64,000 bases of DNA from contig NC_061476.1 in NCBI RefSeq assembly GCF_022581195.2, forward strand, positions 7,858,098 to 7,922,097, in the 5' to 3' direction. The notes beneath the pieces are model-generated. The model was not told the origin of the DNA and did no database searches. It was given only the letters and a program-made list of their open reading frames with translations. Below, in pieces: positions 54,001-64,000 of this stretch (position 1 is the stretch's first letter; every line of letters begins with the position of its first letter). The DNA is from Helicoverpa zea (taxonomy: Eukaryota; Arthropoda; Insecta; Lepidoptera; Noctuidae). The position numbers and the translations under genes were made by a program.

Positions 54001-54308
54001 TGTTTTTACCAATAATGTCTATAGATTTTATAATGCGAAATGGCGATCGTATGATTTAGTTTTTCACATAACTAAGCCTTATCTTAGCCCATATCTTGAC
54101 CCACGCCTGTGATATTTGAAATTGGACCTTCTAGTTTATATGAATGAAATACATATACATTTAATGAACTACCAGTCCTAGTGTAAGTTTTGAAAGATGA
54201 TGAAAAGATGAAAAAACTACTACATATTTCTGCTTACCCAGTTTTGTTGCTAGAACCTTGTGCGCTAAGTTCGATGTCATCTGTGCGTACGTCGTTTTTC
54301 GTTTCCAT
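47932..54308 (-). CDS. Gat: Sodium/chloride-dependent GABA transporter (SLC6), 11 exons, complete
   Basis: A plasma-membrane carrier that takes up GABA with Na+ and Cl-, clearing the transmitter from synapses, in insects largely through glia. The 11 exons give 1,824 nt, 607 residues plus stop, about the usual length for SLC6, and all phases agree. Exon 2 holds the transmembrane-1 signature [20 protein letters not shown]. Exon 4 is the large extracellular loop with the N-glycosylation sites N-L-T and N-I-S and paired cysteines. Exon 5 has WVLCYFCIWKGVRWTGKVVY, exon 6 [20 protein letters not shown], exon 8 [19 protein letters not shown]. Similarity to GAT-type transporters runs through the whole protein and is closer than to glycine, proline or amine carriers. 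Intron 3 has a GC donor. It lies upstream of, and on the same strand as, the fibulin gene. Confidence 0.93.
48363..48530 (-). CDS. Gat: Gat exon 10: transmembrane segments 11-12
   Basis: Encodes SVFIFNLVQWKPIKYMNYEY and ALSSMLCIPGYMVYLWRVTP. Phase 0 at both ends. Confidence 0.94.
48887..49090 (-). CDS. Gat: Gat exon 9: transmembrane segments 10-11
   Basis: Encodes [40 protein letters not shown] and WWKFCWVGFTPAICI. Phase 0 at both ends. Confidence 0.95.
49730..49974 (-). CDS. Gat: Gat exon 8: transmembrane segments 8-9
   Basis: Encodes [40 protein letters not shown] and ITCVISYLVGLSCISE. Donor gttagt, phase 0. Confidence 0.94.
50325..50449 (-). CDS. Gat: Gat exon 7: transmembrane segment 7 and loop
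   Basis: Encodes DALIVCTVNSSTSMFAGFVI and MAHEQQRPVAEVAASG, a close match to the GAT consensus. Phase 2 in, phase 1 out. Confidence 0.94.
50852..51032 (-). CDS. Gat: Gat exon 6: transmembrane segment 6 region
   Basis: Encodes ITLPGAMQGIKFYVMPNMSK and [20 protein letters not shown], the TM6 substrate-site stretch. Phase 1 in, phase 2 out. Confidence 0.95.
51384..51574 (-). CDS. Gat: Gat exon 5: transmembrane segments 4-5
   Basis: Encodes RRALQISSGIEHIGNIRWEL through YFTALFPYFLLTVLLIRG. Donor gtttgt is weak but phase and protein continuity support it. Confidence 0.92.
52065..52236 (-). CDS. Gat: Gat exon 4: second extracellular loop
   Basis: Starts D-V-P-W-R-N-C-D-N-Y-W-N-T; contains glycosylation motifs N-L-T and N-I-S; ends D-P-V-K-E-F-W-E. 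Phase 1 in, phase 2 out. Confidence 0.94.
52720..52821 (-). CDS. Gat: Gat exon 3: transmembrane segment 3; GC splice donor
   Basis: Encodes [20 protein letters not shown] and WAIFYFFMSMRS. The donor reads CAG|gcaagt, a GC-AG intron with otherwise perfect consensus; no GT donor keeps the frame nearby. Confidence 0.92.
53173..53444 (-). CDS. Gat: Gat exon 2: transmembrane segments 1-2
   Basis: Includes DFILSVIGLAIGLGNVWRFP and the ion/substrate-binding unwound region of TM1, then FFMELAMGQMLTIGGLGVFK. Phase 2 in, phase 1 out. Confidence 0.95.
54238..54308 (-). CDS. Gat: Gat exon 1 (first coding): cytoplasmic N-terminus
   Basis: ATG at 54308 in context aaccATGG, with an in-frame TAA 12 nt upstream, so the start is firm. 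Encodes METKNDVRTDDIELSAQGSS then N-K-T-G. Donor gtaagc, phase 2. A cag acceptor near 54457 may begin this exon, with a non-coding first exon farther upstream. Confidence 0.88.
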
Positions 54309-54457
54309 GGTTACAGGTTATCTTCCGTTTTCTTCTAATCGTAGCGTTTCAGTAATCTCGTGTACTTTCCCACACTATTACTATGTTTCAGGGGAACTGT
54401 ATTAACATTTTCGTTGAAGTACGTAGACTAGATTAGGAATGCCGTTGATTTTGTACC

Positions 54458-57400
54458 TGCAACAAGGAATTGGTGATTGAGATTTTGAGATTCATTCTCT
54501 GTATGAGAAGTATGCAGTGGGATTGTAAAAAGATGACATATAAAAACACTTCATATTTCATAAGAGTATAACGCTGAAGATATTGTCCGTTTCTTTGTTT
54601 GCTAGAGCGCGGTTATCTGACAAACTATTGAGCAGACTTGAACTGTTCTTTCAATTTACGAAAGCCCATTTATCGAGAAAGGCTTATGTTGCTTTGTGGG
54701 ACGCAGGTGAAACTATTAGCAGAAGCTAATTTACCATTCATTATAATTTGAATGCTTCATCCATTTCTGTAATTAACAATTTACATTGCGAATGCATTAG
54801 CTGACCTGTTATTACCTACAAGGTCACAGACATATTTTGATTACACTTCTATAAGTTAAAAATTTCGCATCACCAACATCAAAAGCACGTCATCATAAAA
54901 CCACCAAGGTACAACGCATGGAGAAATTGATAAAATCGATATCACATACCTGTACAAATACAGAGCTTGACAAAATATACATATATACAACCATAACACC
55001 CCGTTTCACCCCTTTAGCCCCCAGGCTTGTGTTTACGAGGTAACACCGAGAAATATGAACAGACATTTGCATCACACCTCTACATTATTCTTAGTTTATT
55101 TGCTTGAGAAAATTGGATACCAGTCGCTATGGTTGCAAATACATATTTACTTTTTGAGATGAGCTTGTTTTTTGGCGAAATGAAGTCTCGTGCGAATAGA
55201 GTAGATTGAGAAATCTATGTTAATAAGGACTGAATATACGTATTTACATTTAGAATAAAGATTTGTTAACTTTTCGTCCCACATTCTAGATTATATTGAT
55301 TGATAATCCATACTTATAAAAAAAAAGTCGTGGTGGCCTAGTGGGTAAAGGACCAGCCTCTCAAGTATGAGGGCGCGGGTTCGATCCCAGGTCAGGAAAA
55401 TACCAATGCAACTTTTCTAAGTTTGTATGTACTTTCTAAGTATATCTTAGACACCATTGGCTGTGTTTCGGATGGCACGTTAAACTGTAGGTCCCGGCTG
55501 TCATTGAACATCCTTGGCAGTCGTTACGGGTAGTCAGAAGCCAGTAAGTCTGACACCAGTCTAACCAAGGGGTATCGGGTTGCCCGGGTAACTGGGTTGA
55601 GGAGGTCAGATAGGCAGTCGCTTCTTGTCAAGCACTGGTACTCAGCTGAATCCGGTTAGACTGGAAGCCGACCCCAACATGATTGGGAAAAAGGCTCGGA
55701 GGATGATTGATTGATAATCCATCCATTACAATATCTAATCTAGATCTCTAGCTAGAGGCTAGAGAATTCTATCCAAATAGCAACATCTATTTTCACTTGT
55801 CTCATTTATTTACAAACTAACTGTCCCTGTGGTTCGTGTCTTGCAGAAACCTATGTACGTGGTAGCCTATTTATATGTCCATTCTTAGATTCTAAGCTAT
55901 GTGTGTACCTAGGTACTAAATTTCATTTTAATCGGTCCAATGTCTTTGGCGTGAAAGCGCTTTTTATAGCTCTTTTAAATTATGCCGTCCTCGACAACCA
56001 CATTTGCATTTCTGAAGTTAGCTATTTGACTCCTTGAACATTTTGTTCGTTAAATGTACGAACTTAAAGTTGACCGAAAATGTATTAACAAAACATGCAT
56101 GAAGCAACAAATGACTAACTTCAGAAATGCAAAGTTAATTGGCACAAATTCTAAACCCATCTGTGAGTTGTGGATCACAAATAAACCATTTGATTGAAAA
56201 CGTCCTATCCTATTAAATTGATAGGATGACAACACTCGCGGTTGATACGATCCTGCATTTACTGATGACCCTCAAATGAACTCTTTTGTATGTAATTGCA
56301 ATTAAATTGGTGCAGTTTGCATCTGGGAATATGTTTGGTTTTTAGTTTTAGAAGTCAAAAGACGCATTTCAAGTAGGTTATAACGTTGTCTAATTTTAAG
56401 TGCTTAAGATTATGTTCCTATTTCGTAAATGCTTGTCATAAATTATTTATCTACCTTTTATTTACAGCACTGAAAGGACTTGTTTAGAATGTTGTTCAAT
56501 TTATACCTACTAATATCATAAAGCTATAGAGTTAGTTTGTTTGTCCGCTTGCTTGAATGTGCTAATCTCAGGAAACAGGTACCTACTGGCGCGATTTGAA
56601 AAAGTGTTACTTTTATCCAGGTGCGCAAAGTAGGTATTTCCTACGAGATTTGAGTGAAAACACTCGCGGAAGATAGAATACCTAATGATATACTGTGTAA
56701 TATAAAATTATGTCTGCTTGTTACAAGTGGCTTCAAATCTACAAATACAGTGAATTACATACCTAATTACTTTCAATTTTTCAGCAATTCTATGGATAAT
56801 TGTTTTGAAATGAAAAAAATCATTATAGCATAATAAAATGTTATTCATAAAAACAATTTCTTCAGCAAATTTTTGAAATCCGCCATTTCATCAAAAAATC
56901 TAATAACTTTATGTGCAATGCACTGTGCACACATTTTCGTTACTGAAAATCTGGTTTACTTCGATTAGGTTTATTTATAATTTTTGACAAGAATCGTCAA
57001 AAATTGTGGATTCTATCATCCGCAATTCTAGGTGCACACTATATTAATATTAAGGTTTGAATATGTAAGTATGTTCGCTACTTCTTCGCGCGCAAACTGC
57101 TGAACGATTTTTTACGAAACTTGGCAGTAATATACCTACGTCATATGTAATAACATAAAGCTATATTTTTCTCCAGGTGCGGGAAGTAGTTGTTTTCTCA
57201 GAAAGCGTGTGAAAACTCTGGCGAAAGCTAATTTAAATGATCTGGATAAATTGTTTGAAAATAACTGTGATTAGGTACTTTGTCCAGTACCTGCCTACTT
57301 TTTGCAATATTTAGCCATATACCTTGAGTACCTTTTAATCAACACTAAGTTTTATTTTTAAGCCCCAATGTAAAAAGAGGGGTGTTTATCAGATTTGTGT

Positions 57401-58600
57401 AAAAAAAAATCACTTGGAATTAACACTAGCAGCTTTCATTTCATTATCCTTTTATTGCACACAAAATTTTGACACACCAGAATATAGACAGTTTATATAT
57501 GTAAGAACAAACACCGGCTTGCGGCTTTCACATTAACAAAAAAATAAATAAAAAAACCATACTCACACAAACACAAGCATCACAACACAACACCGCACAC
57601 ACACATACACTACAATATTTCTACGAACCCCGAAAGACTAAGACTAAAACGTGGTGCCTCGACACATGCTGGTCCGATTGTGACGCTCCAAACTGACACA
57701 GGAGACCACTACATGGTCGGTATACATGCAAATCAGAGTGCTGTCAGGATTGTAAAGAATTTATGAGCTCATATGACCCCACAGGAAAGAGGGATCGAAC
57801 CGCGGGAGTCACTTGATTGGGGGGACTGGTTCACACTTTGGGTTTAGAGTATGCATGGACTATTTATTTCTTCCTTTATTAGTGGATTTTTGGGTCGGAG
57901 AGGTTGTAAGTTTGGCTGTCGAGCGTTGCGTATTGGGTTTGATGTTCGTTGAGACAAATTGTCTTAAAATCATTCGAGTCTATGGGTAATCTTAGATGGT
58001 AGCGCTTATCTGAGGAAATGCTAGTCCGATTTTGAAAATTAATACAATGTTAGATAGGCCATTTATAGAAGAAGATTATATTATGATATCTAGTGTTTGT
58101 CCGGGTACGCGAAGTGCTCCAACGAGACGCAAACGAAACCGCAAGAGGAGCTGGTAATTCATACCAAAAACCGAAAGTAAATAGTATCATAGGTAGATAG
58201 TAGAAGGTAGGTAGTAGTTATAACTAAAAGCTATGCTTTTAACTGCAGAGTTAGGTATGTTTAATCATCCCTGACTCTCAAGGGATCGTGACCTTAATTA
58301 CTTTCAGAGACAAAGCTTTAGTAAATGCACAAAGGCTGGAGTAGTCTTAAGGCATTAGAATCGGATAGGACGGACATATACAGACCTACGTATGTCTTTA
58401 GATATAAGTCGTCTCAGGAAATCGGTTGTTCCTTATTTAGGCAGGCTACTAATCTATATTTTCTAGATTTTTTGGGAAAAATACTTTATTTGCAAGCGAA
58501 ACTACTGAATCCTTTTGAAAAAATATTTCACCGGGTGTGGGAAGTTCCCCGGGACGCAAACGAAACCGCGGGAAAACAGTTTGTTACCTAAAAATAAACG
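54458..58600. other. Upstream flank of Gat: no gene seen apart from a SINE
   Basis: Contains scattered Helitron-like remnants (about 54640-54730, 56515-56650, 57030-57240, 58030-58160, 58430-58590). A non-coding first exon of Gat may lie here or near 59947-60000 (donor-like gtaata after cgcag), but none can be established. Confidence 0.4.
55312..55705 (+). mobile_element. Full-length SINE family A with 17-bp target duplication
   Basis: tRNA-like head (tggtggcctagtgggtaaag; B-box ggttcgatccc), body and gatg tail. Identical 17-bp flanks (attgattgataatccat) at 55295-55311 and 55706-55722. Very close to the 10467 copy, so recent. Confidence 0.88.
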
Positions 58601-58630
58601 TCGGAACTTTATAAAAAAGATTAATGAGAA

Positions 58631-59003
58631 TCCTACATCCTACTTATATTATAAATGTGAAAGTTTGTGAGAATGTATGGATGTATGTTTGTTATTCAAT
58701 CACGCAAAAACGGTTGGACCGATTTGATTGAAATTTGGTATATAGATAGGAGATACCCTGGATTAACACATAGGCTACTTTTTATCAACACACCACGCGG
58801 GCGAAGCCGCTGGTGGAAGCTAGTATATTATAAATGTGAAAGTTTGTGAGAATGTGTGGATGTTTGTTTGTTATTCAATCACGCAAAAACGGCTGGACCG
58901 ATTTGATTGAAATTTGGTATGTAGATAGGTGATACCCTGGATTAACACATAGGCTACTTTTTATCAACACACCACGCGGGCGAAGCCGCTGGCGGAAGCT
59001 AGT
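58631..59003 (+). mobile_element. Tandem dimer of the Helitron-like element
   Basis: Copy A 58631-58824 (TCCTAC...CTAGT) is directly followed by copy B 58825-59003, which lacks the TCCTAC head but ends in CTAGT. Both carry the gcgggcgaagccgc hairpin. The two differ at few positions. Confidence 0.75.
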
Positions 59004-60429
59004 ACTCAATAAATCACAGTGACAGAGTTGGACAACTCGGAAAAGTCATAATTTATGAAAGATCTTTACAAAGTACAAAAACATAACATAATAGTTTTTT
59101 AACCTTATCAAACCGAAACCTTTTCTTTCTGATCAAAATTTTATTTCTTTGTGGGAACAAACAAAAGACACATTAGTAGGTAAGTAGAAACATCGAACTT
59201 TTCTTATGGTGTATTATAAAAGAAAAATTCCATTGAAAAGCTTTCACTACCCGCCTTGGAAACCACCCCATCAAATACATATTTGATCGACAAATGGAGG
59301 AAAAGTCTCAAAGTTAACATCCAAAGTACCTAATGAGATAAGAAGGAAAATTGAAATTATATCAATTTTATTTATAATATCATGTCATATCTTCTGTTTA
59401 ATTTGTAATAATTGTTTGATTACGACGGAAAAAGACAGCAGATTACATACCAACTTACATAAAAAAAAGTTATGAAAATTGTTCTAGTATTTGAAACTTA
59501 CCCATCTTTCAGTAAACTATTAAATCGACACTATTAAGCATCATATAAAAATAATGAATATTTAATTTATAAAGAGCATCATTTTTTTGTATTTAACTTA
59601 GTACATAATTTACAATAAGTCATCTACCCACGCGACTTAAGAACTATAATTTAAACAAACTTAATCACATATCAAAAGAATAAAAACAAAATACAAGCTT
59701 AACCCTTCCCATCAATTAACAAACTACGTCGCAACAAAAACAACGAACGTATAAATACCAACACAAAGTTCACCAAAGTACACGAAATCAATGCAACAGT
59801 TCATTACCCGATTTAAAACCAAAACACAGACCAAAAGTACTAAAAATACACCTAGAAAAAAGCCCAAAAAACGGCTATATAAACATTGGAAAAAAGTACA
59901 AAAAATATGTGAAAGTTTATGTAAAAATAAGTTATAGAAAATATTACCTGCGTATATAGAATTTGTTGTAACGTAGACGCGACGGTTTGCTCTAAGTGAA
60001 ACCACCCTTGTGGACAAAGGAGACGCGGTGTACAGCCTCCTGTAACGCGCATGCGTTTTACGAGAGTCCTGATACCACTACTAAGGGTTATTGTTTTGTT
60101 TCTGTTAAAATAATGAACGTATATGGGGTTATTACAAAAAAGTTAAATAGACGTTTGACCCGTTTGAATCTACCTTTAACACATGTCATGTAATGCAGTC
60201 TTTTTCACTTTCATTTCATTCCTATCCTGAAGAAATAATTTTTCTAGAGTCTAGAGTTTTAACAGGAGAGTCTGCAGTCTCTAGTGCCTAGCATCTCTAG
60301 TCTCTACAGTCTTGAACCTCTACATTCCCGAATCTCGAGTTTAGGCTTTTGAATATCATGCCTATATTAAGTAATGTTCAGATATGCTCTATTCCAGAAT
60401 AATGCGCAAAGAACAATCAACGGCCTTTT

Positions 60430-60790
60430 CGTCTATTGCAGACGATTTATGTGGTGGTGTCCGTGATACAACGCCTTTCGTGACTGAACAGACCGATACG
60501 AGAGCGACATTTCTTACCACAGGCTTGACAAGAGAAGTAACTGGACATTAGTGTCGAACCATGTTCATGTCTTTTCTGTCTCTTGTCAGCGAGCACTCCG
60601 AACCAGGCTTCATCGCAAAATTTGCGACCCTCTGCGACACGTTTGCGCCATTCAGGACGTTTTTGTTGAGAGGCCGTTGCTTCGTTTCAAAGACTGCATC
60701 AAGCGAGACATGGCAGCATTTAAATCGACCACCGTCACTGGGGAAGCTCGCGCAAAGAACACTTCACTATTATTCCACAATAATATAAGA
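60430..60790 (-). pseudogene. 5'-inverted LINE fragment (C-terminal codons)
   Basis: Minus strand about 60660-60446 is open: EWRKRVAEGRKFCDEAWFGV, then SCQACGKKCRSRIGLFSH and a stop, the zinc-finger C-terminus of a LINE polyprotein. Next to it, on the plus strand at about 60670-60765, is RPLLRFKDCIKRDMAAF, which belongs just before EWRK in such proteins but is inverted and frameshifted. This is the layout left by twin priming. Confidence 0.6.
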
Positions 60791-60849
60791 ACAAAGCTTG
60801 TTAACATTATTAACGCCTTTTTTTATTTACTCGGGGTTTAGCTAAATTC

Positions 60850-63800
60850 TACAGCAATTATATGTGTCAGATCATCATATTATCACTTCGCTATCCAAGT
60901 TCAATATCTTACCAGCACAAAATGCTTCTCCCAAAACCCCATACAGTGAAAGCTTTATAGAAAAAATATCTCCATCATCTCCTTATGGAAGCATTGCAAA
61001 CCTATGGTAATGGTTATAATCTTCAATTCTTAAACAACCTATCTTCTGAAGCGATGCACTTAAAATTGAACCTTATCCCACTTGAAATAGTATTGAATAT
61101 GCCTTGAGGAGACGTAGCATTCAAAGTTTAAAAGCACTTTTGCTTTCATAGAAAGTATGTTAGTGGAATTTAGACTTTATATGCTTGAATTAAAGTTTCT
61201 TTTTCTTTGAATATGAGTCTGTTGAATTCCTTAAATTGCTCTATGACTGCAATTTGCTGGATGTCTTTGTTTTGTGCCCTTTGAACGGTATCATCCCTTG
61301 CTTTAATTGTAAATTTTAAAAAATAAATGGTTTTGAGAGATTTGTTCGTACTGCGTCGCTTAGATTTAAGTAGGTAGTACTTAACAGCGATAATCTTGTA
61401 CAGCCTTACTTATAAACGTGAATTAAATAATAAGTAATACTTAAGGGCTGTTTAAGGAAATTCTTACTTATAAACGTTGCTTAAGCATGTCTTAACTAAC
61501 AATTAATCACTACTTAGGACTTTAAGTAGTAATTAGTTAAAATGTTGCTGAGAAGGTGATTAGAGATTTTTATAAGTAAGGCTGGTAATGTTCAACAGAT
61601 AATTGCAAGTAGGTACCTACTAATAAATAGGTACCTACTTCTACATAAAGTTCCTTCAAGAAAAGCTTGTTTTTTACTGACAAACAACGGTTTACATCAC
61701 GTTGATGGTCATTAGACCTCATCTCATTAAAGTAGTTAGGTAGTATATTAATTGAATAAAATTTCACGCTAAAATCACGGGATGTATTCTGATGAAAACT
61801 TCAATAACATAGCTTATGCACGCGTTACATTTATCCGGGTGCGGTAAGTACCTATAGTTTCAAGTTCGCATTTAATAAAACTTCAAGCTCGTATTTCAGG
61901 ACCACTAAAACTCAAAAGTGAAGGAAAATATCTCGAGGAAACCAGGAGTATAAAGTCTGAAATCACCAACCAGCATTGAGCAAGCGTGGTGATTAACGCT
62001 CAATCCTTCTCTGTGTGAGAGGAGGCCGCAGCCCAGCAGTGGGACGATCAAAAGGCTGATGATGATGATATCTTAAAGGCTAGATTTTATTCCCGGTGCA
62101 GGAAGTCTTCTTCAATTTAAGAGCCCAGCTCTTGTAGGTGCAGCTCCTTCTATTTACGCATATCTAGCGCCAACTCCTGAACTTCCGAATACGTCACAAC
62201 ATTCACCTCCTCTTTAATTTGCTTGATGTAGCTGTAGGTACAGGTGAACCTTCCCCTCTTTCCTTCGGCTTTTCCTTCCTCGATGTTTTTGAAGTGCACG
62301 GTGCATGAAGTAGTTCCCTTAATATTTGGATATTCTTGACCGTTATAATAGAGCCAAAGCTAAAGGACCCTTACCCAAATATTATTATGTTTACACCTCA
62401 CCCAAACATTCCAAGCTACTTCACATCCACAAAATGACATAAAAATACTACAATAGTAATAATAAGTAGGGTTTGTCAGTTTGTTATCGCACAACCGTAA
62501 CGTGTGATTGAGCCGGGTTTCGATACGTGTCCGGTACTACCGGACGCCGGACGCGAGTGGAATTTCGGAAAAATATCTAGTTTGTGTTTATTGGAGGTAA
62601 ATAAGAAAGTGTTTTGGTAGATATGAAAATTAGAGGTTTAGATACAGCAGATCTTTCAAGCTTTTGTTATCCGCAGAATGTATTTAATGAAATCGGATAG
62701 TTAAATGAACAACACAAATATTACATGCGGACATTAAGTAGAATCTGTACTTAGAATAAAGAAGACCCTGCCTGTACCTACCCAGTATAGTTTATTTACA
62801 TTAAAAAACTGTCTTTATTTTTATTGAAAGAAACAATATTTACCTATTACTTAGAGGCATACCGCATGAAAATCTATCTTAAATCTTTTTGTAATAACAC
62901 ATTAACATAAAAAATATTTTTATTTATCAAACTAAACAGATACGGAATTACATTTATATCCTACCCAAAAATAACGAGGATAAAATACGAATGCAAAGAA
63001 AAACCTCTCAAATTAGTACCATTGAATGAGGATCCTTTCATCCTCTCCAAATTTAGCTAATGAGTTGACAATTACGGCCCTTGGTTGAGAAAACTCCTGC
63101 AGACTCCAACTTTTCGTAACCACTGGAGGTTTTCATGGTTGCTTGCATTGAGAAAGCGTTTTAACCTGAAAAGGACTATATTTTTAAGGGTTTTTAAATG
63201 AAATGTTTTAAGTACCTAAGTTTACACTTTCGCTATTAAATGAAATCTATAGTTTTATAGTTATTTACTTAATATCTTACTAATATAATATAGAAATTTC
63301 TGAACTGATTTGAAAAATGTTCACTCTCACTCACTCACAATTACAGAGTAACATAGGCTATATTTTATCCGAGGAACGTCAAGAAATCAGCGTAGTAGGT
63401 AGTTAGTTAATAGGAATATCATATTGTAGGAAAATCACTTTCATTGGTTGAAAGTTACATAAACACAATAGGTATAGGCAACATAATGCGTAATCCTTAA
63501 ATATTAAACATAAACTACAGATTATAATTTATAGTTCTCTTAAAATGCCAATAAAACCGCGAACAGTGTTGTTATTTTCAAAGGAATATTTATCAGTATT
63601 TCCATATTTAGGTCAGTGGGTCATAGCCGTCGTCACATAAGGATGACTGTGACTTTTGATAAGCTGTAAGCCGTTTTCCGTCTCTCTGTAGGAGGACAGC
63701 CTCCAAATAATCTCTACATAACTTAGTATTGTCCTGTATGATTTATTTTGGATAATCCTGAAGAATATTGAAGCAAAAACAAGAAAAGAAAAACTCAAAT

Positions 63801-64000
63801 TCCTAATTACTAAACTCTCTCTAAACTCGAACTCGAAAATTACTGGAACCTAAGAACACAGCGAGATATAATGCGATTATGAAAAAGAGAGGTACCTAAA
63901 CCTTCTTTCATCCAAGGTACACACCCAATTCTTCAATTCAGCCGTGTACCAGCGTTCTGACAGTAGGCCCATTGAGTCTACCATACGTAAGTCCCATTTA
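60850..64000. other. No gene recognised
   Basis: AT-rich, with the MITE at 61401-61584, a SINE or LINE tail near 62010-62070 (cccagcagtgggacgatc; gatgatgatgat) and a Helitron-like remnant near 63290-63390. Confidence 0.45.
61401..61584. mobile_element. Small MITE, 184 bp
   Basis: Ends cagccttacttataaa and ttttataagtaaggctg are inverted copies; gta flanks both sides as a 3-bp duplication. Internal cttacttataaacgt is repeated. Confidence 0.65.

Noticed and set aside
59724..60052. Hydrophobic minus-strand open frames upstream of Gat
   Set aside because: Low-complexity T-rich sequence gives Phe/Leu/Val-rich frames; no homology recognised and no coding support.

Overview
The window looks like nuclear DNA of a moth or butterfly (Lepidoptera). 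It is AT-rich and intron-rich, with canonical GT-AG introns. It is crowded with repeats of types familiar from lepidopteran genomes: tRNA-headed SINEs, CTAGT-ended Helitron-like elements, R1-like LINE tails and MITEs. The species cannot be named from the sequence alone. All exon models below come from reading splice sites and checking that codon phase carries through each junction. None was checked against transcripts or a database.

Two protein genes are present, both on the minus strand. (1) Bases 1511-39221 hold a fibulin-1/2-type extracellular-matrix gene with 25 visible coding exons (3,803 coding nt, about 1,267 residues). It encodes a signal peptide, three anaphylatoxin-like modules, and about 16 EGF/calcium-binding EGF modules. 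One EGF module is split by a long Pro/Thr-rich insertion. The C-terminal fibulin module is not visible and probably lies left of the window. Intron 1 is about 11 kb. (2) Bases 47932-54308 hold a complete 11-exon SLC6 gene, the insect GABA transporter Gat (607 codons plus stop), followed by a repeat-poor AT-rich stretch (45.3-47.9 kb) that may be its long 3' UTR. The transporter acts at the plasma membrane and the fibulin is secreted, so no joint pathway is implied; they are neighbours on one strand.

Region by region: 1-28 kb is fibulin exons 25 to 2 with introns full of SINEs, R1-like LINE 3' ends, MITEs, a decayed mariner inside a large inverted repeat (5.0-7.35 kb), and a fragment of a two-gene THAP-type DNA transposon (14.7-15.15 kb). 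The 28-39 kb stretch is intron 1, carrying a full-length 4.0-kb LINE with one long open frame and a 10-bp target duplication (32218-36220), a TAA-flanked MITE (36651-37339), and a foldback element with 62-bp perfect arms (37774-38004). The 39.2-45.2 kb stretch is intergenic repeat remnants. The 45.3-54.3 kb stretch is Gat. The 54.3-64 kb stretch is upstream of Gat: a young SINE, a tandem Helitron-like dimer (58631-59003), a 5'-inverted LINE fragment (about 60.4-60.8 kb), and otherwise unassigned sequence.

No bacterial, viral or CRISPR features and no convincing tRNA or rRNA genes were seen. The most notable items are the intact fibulin exon chain with its EGF insertion, the Gat/fibulin linkage, a strong inverted repeat just after the Gat stop codon, the apparently intact LINE, and several cleanly nested transposons whose target duplications can be read directly.
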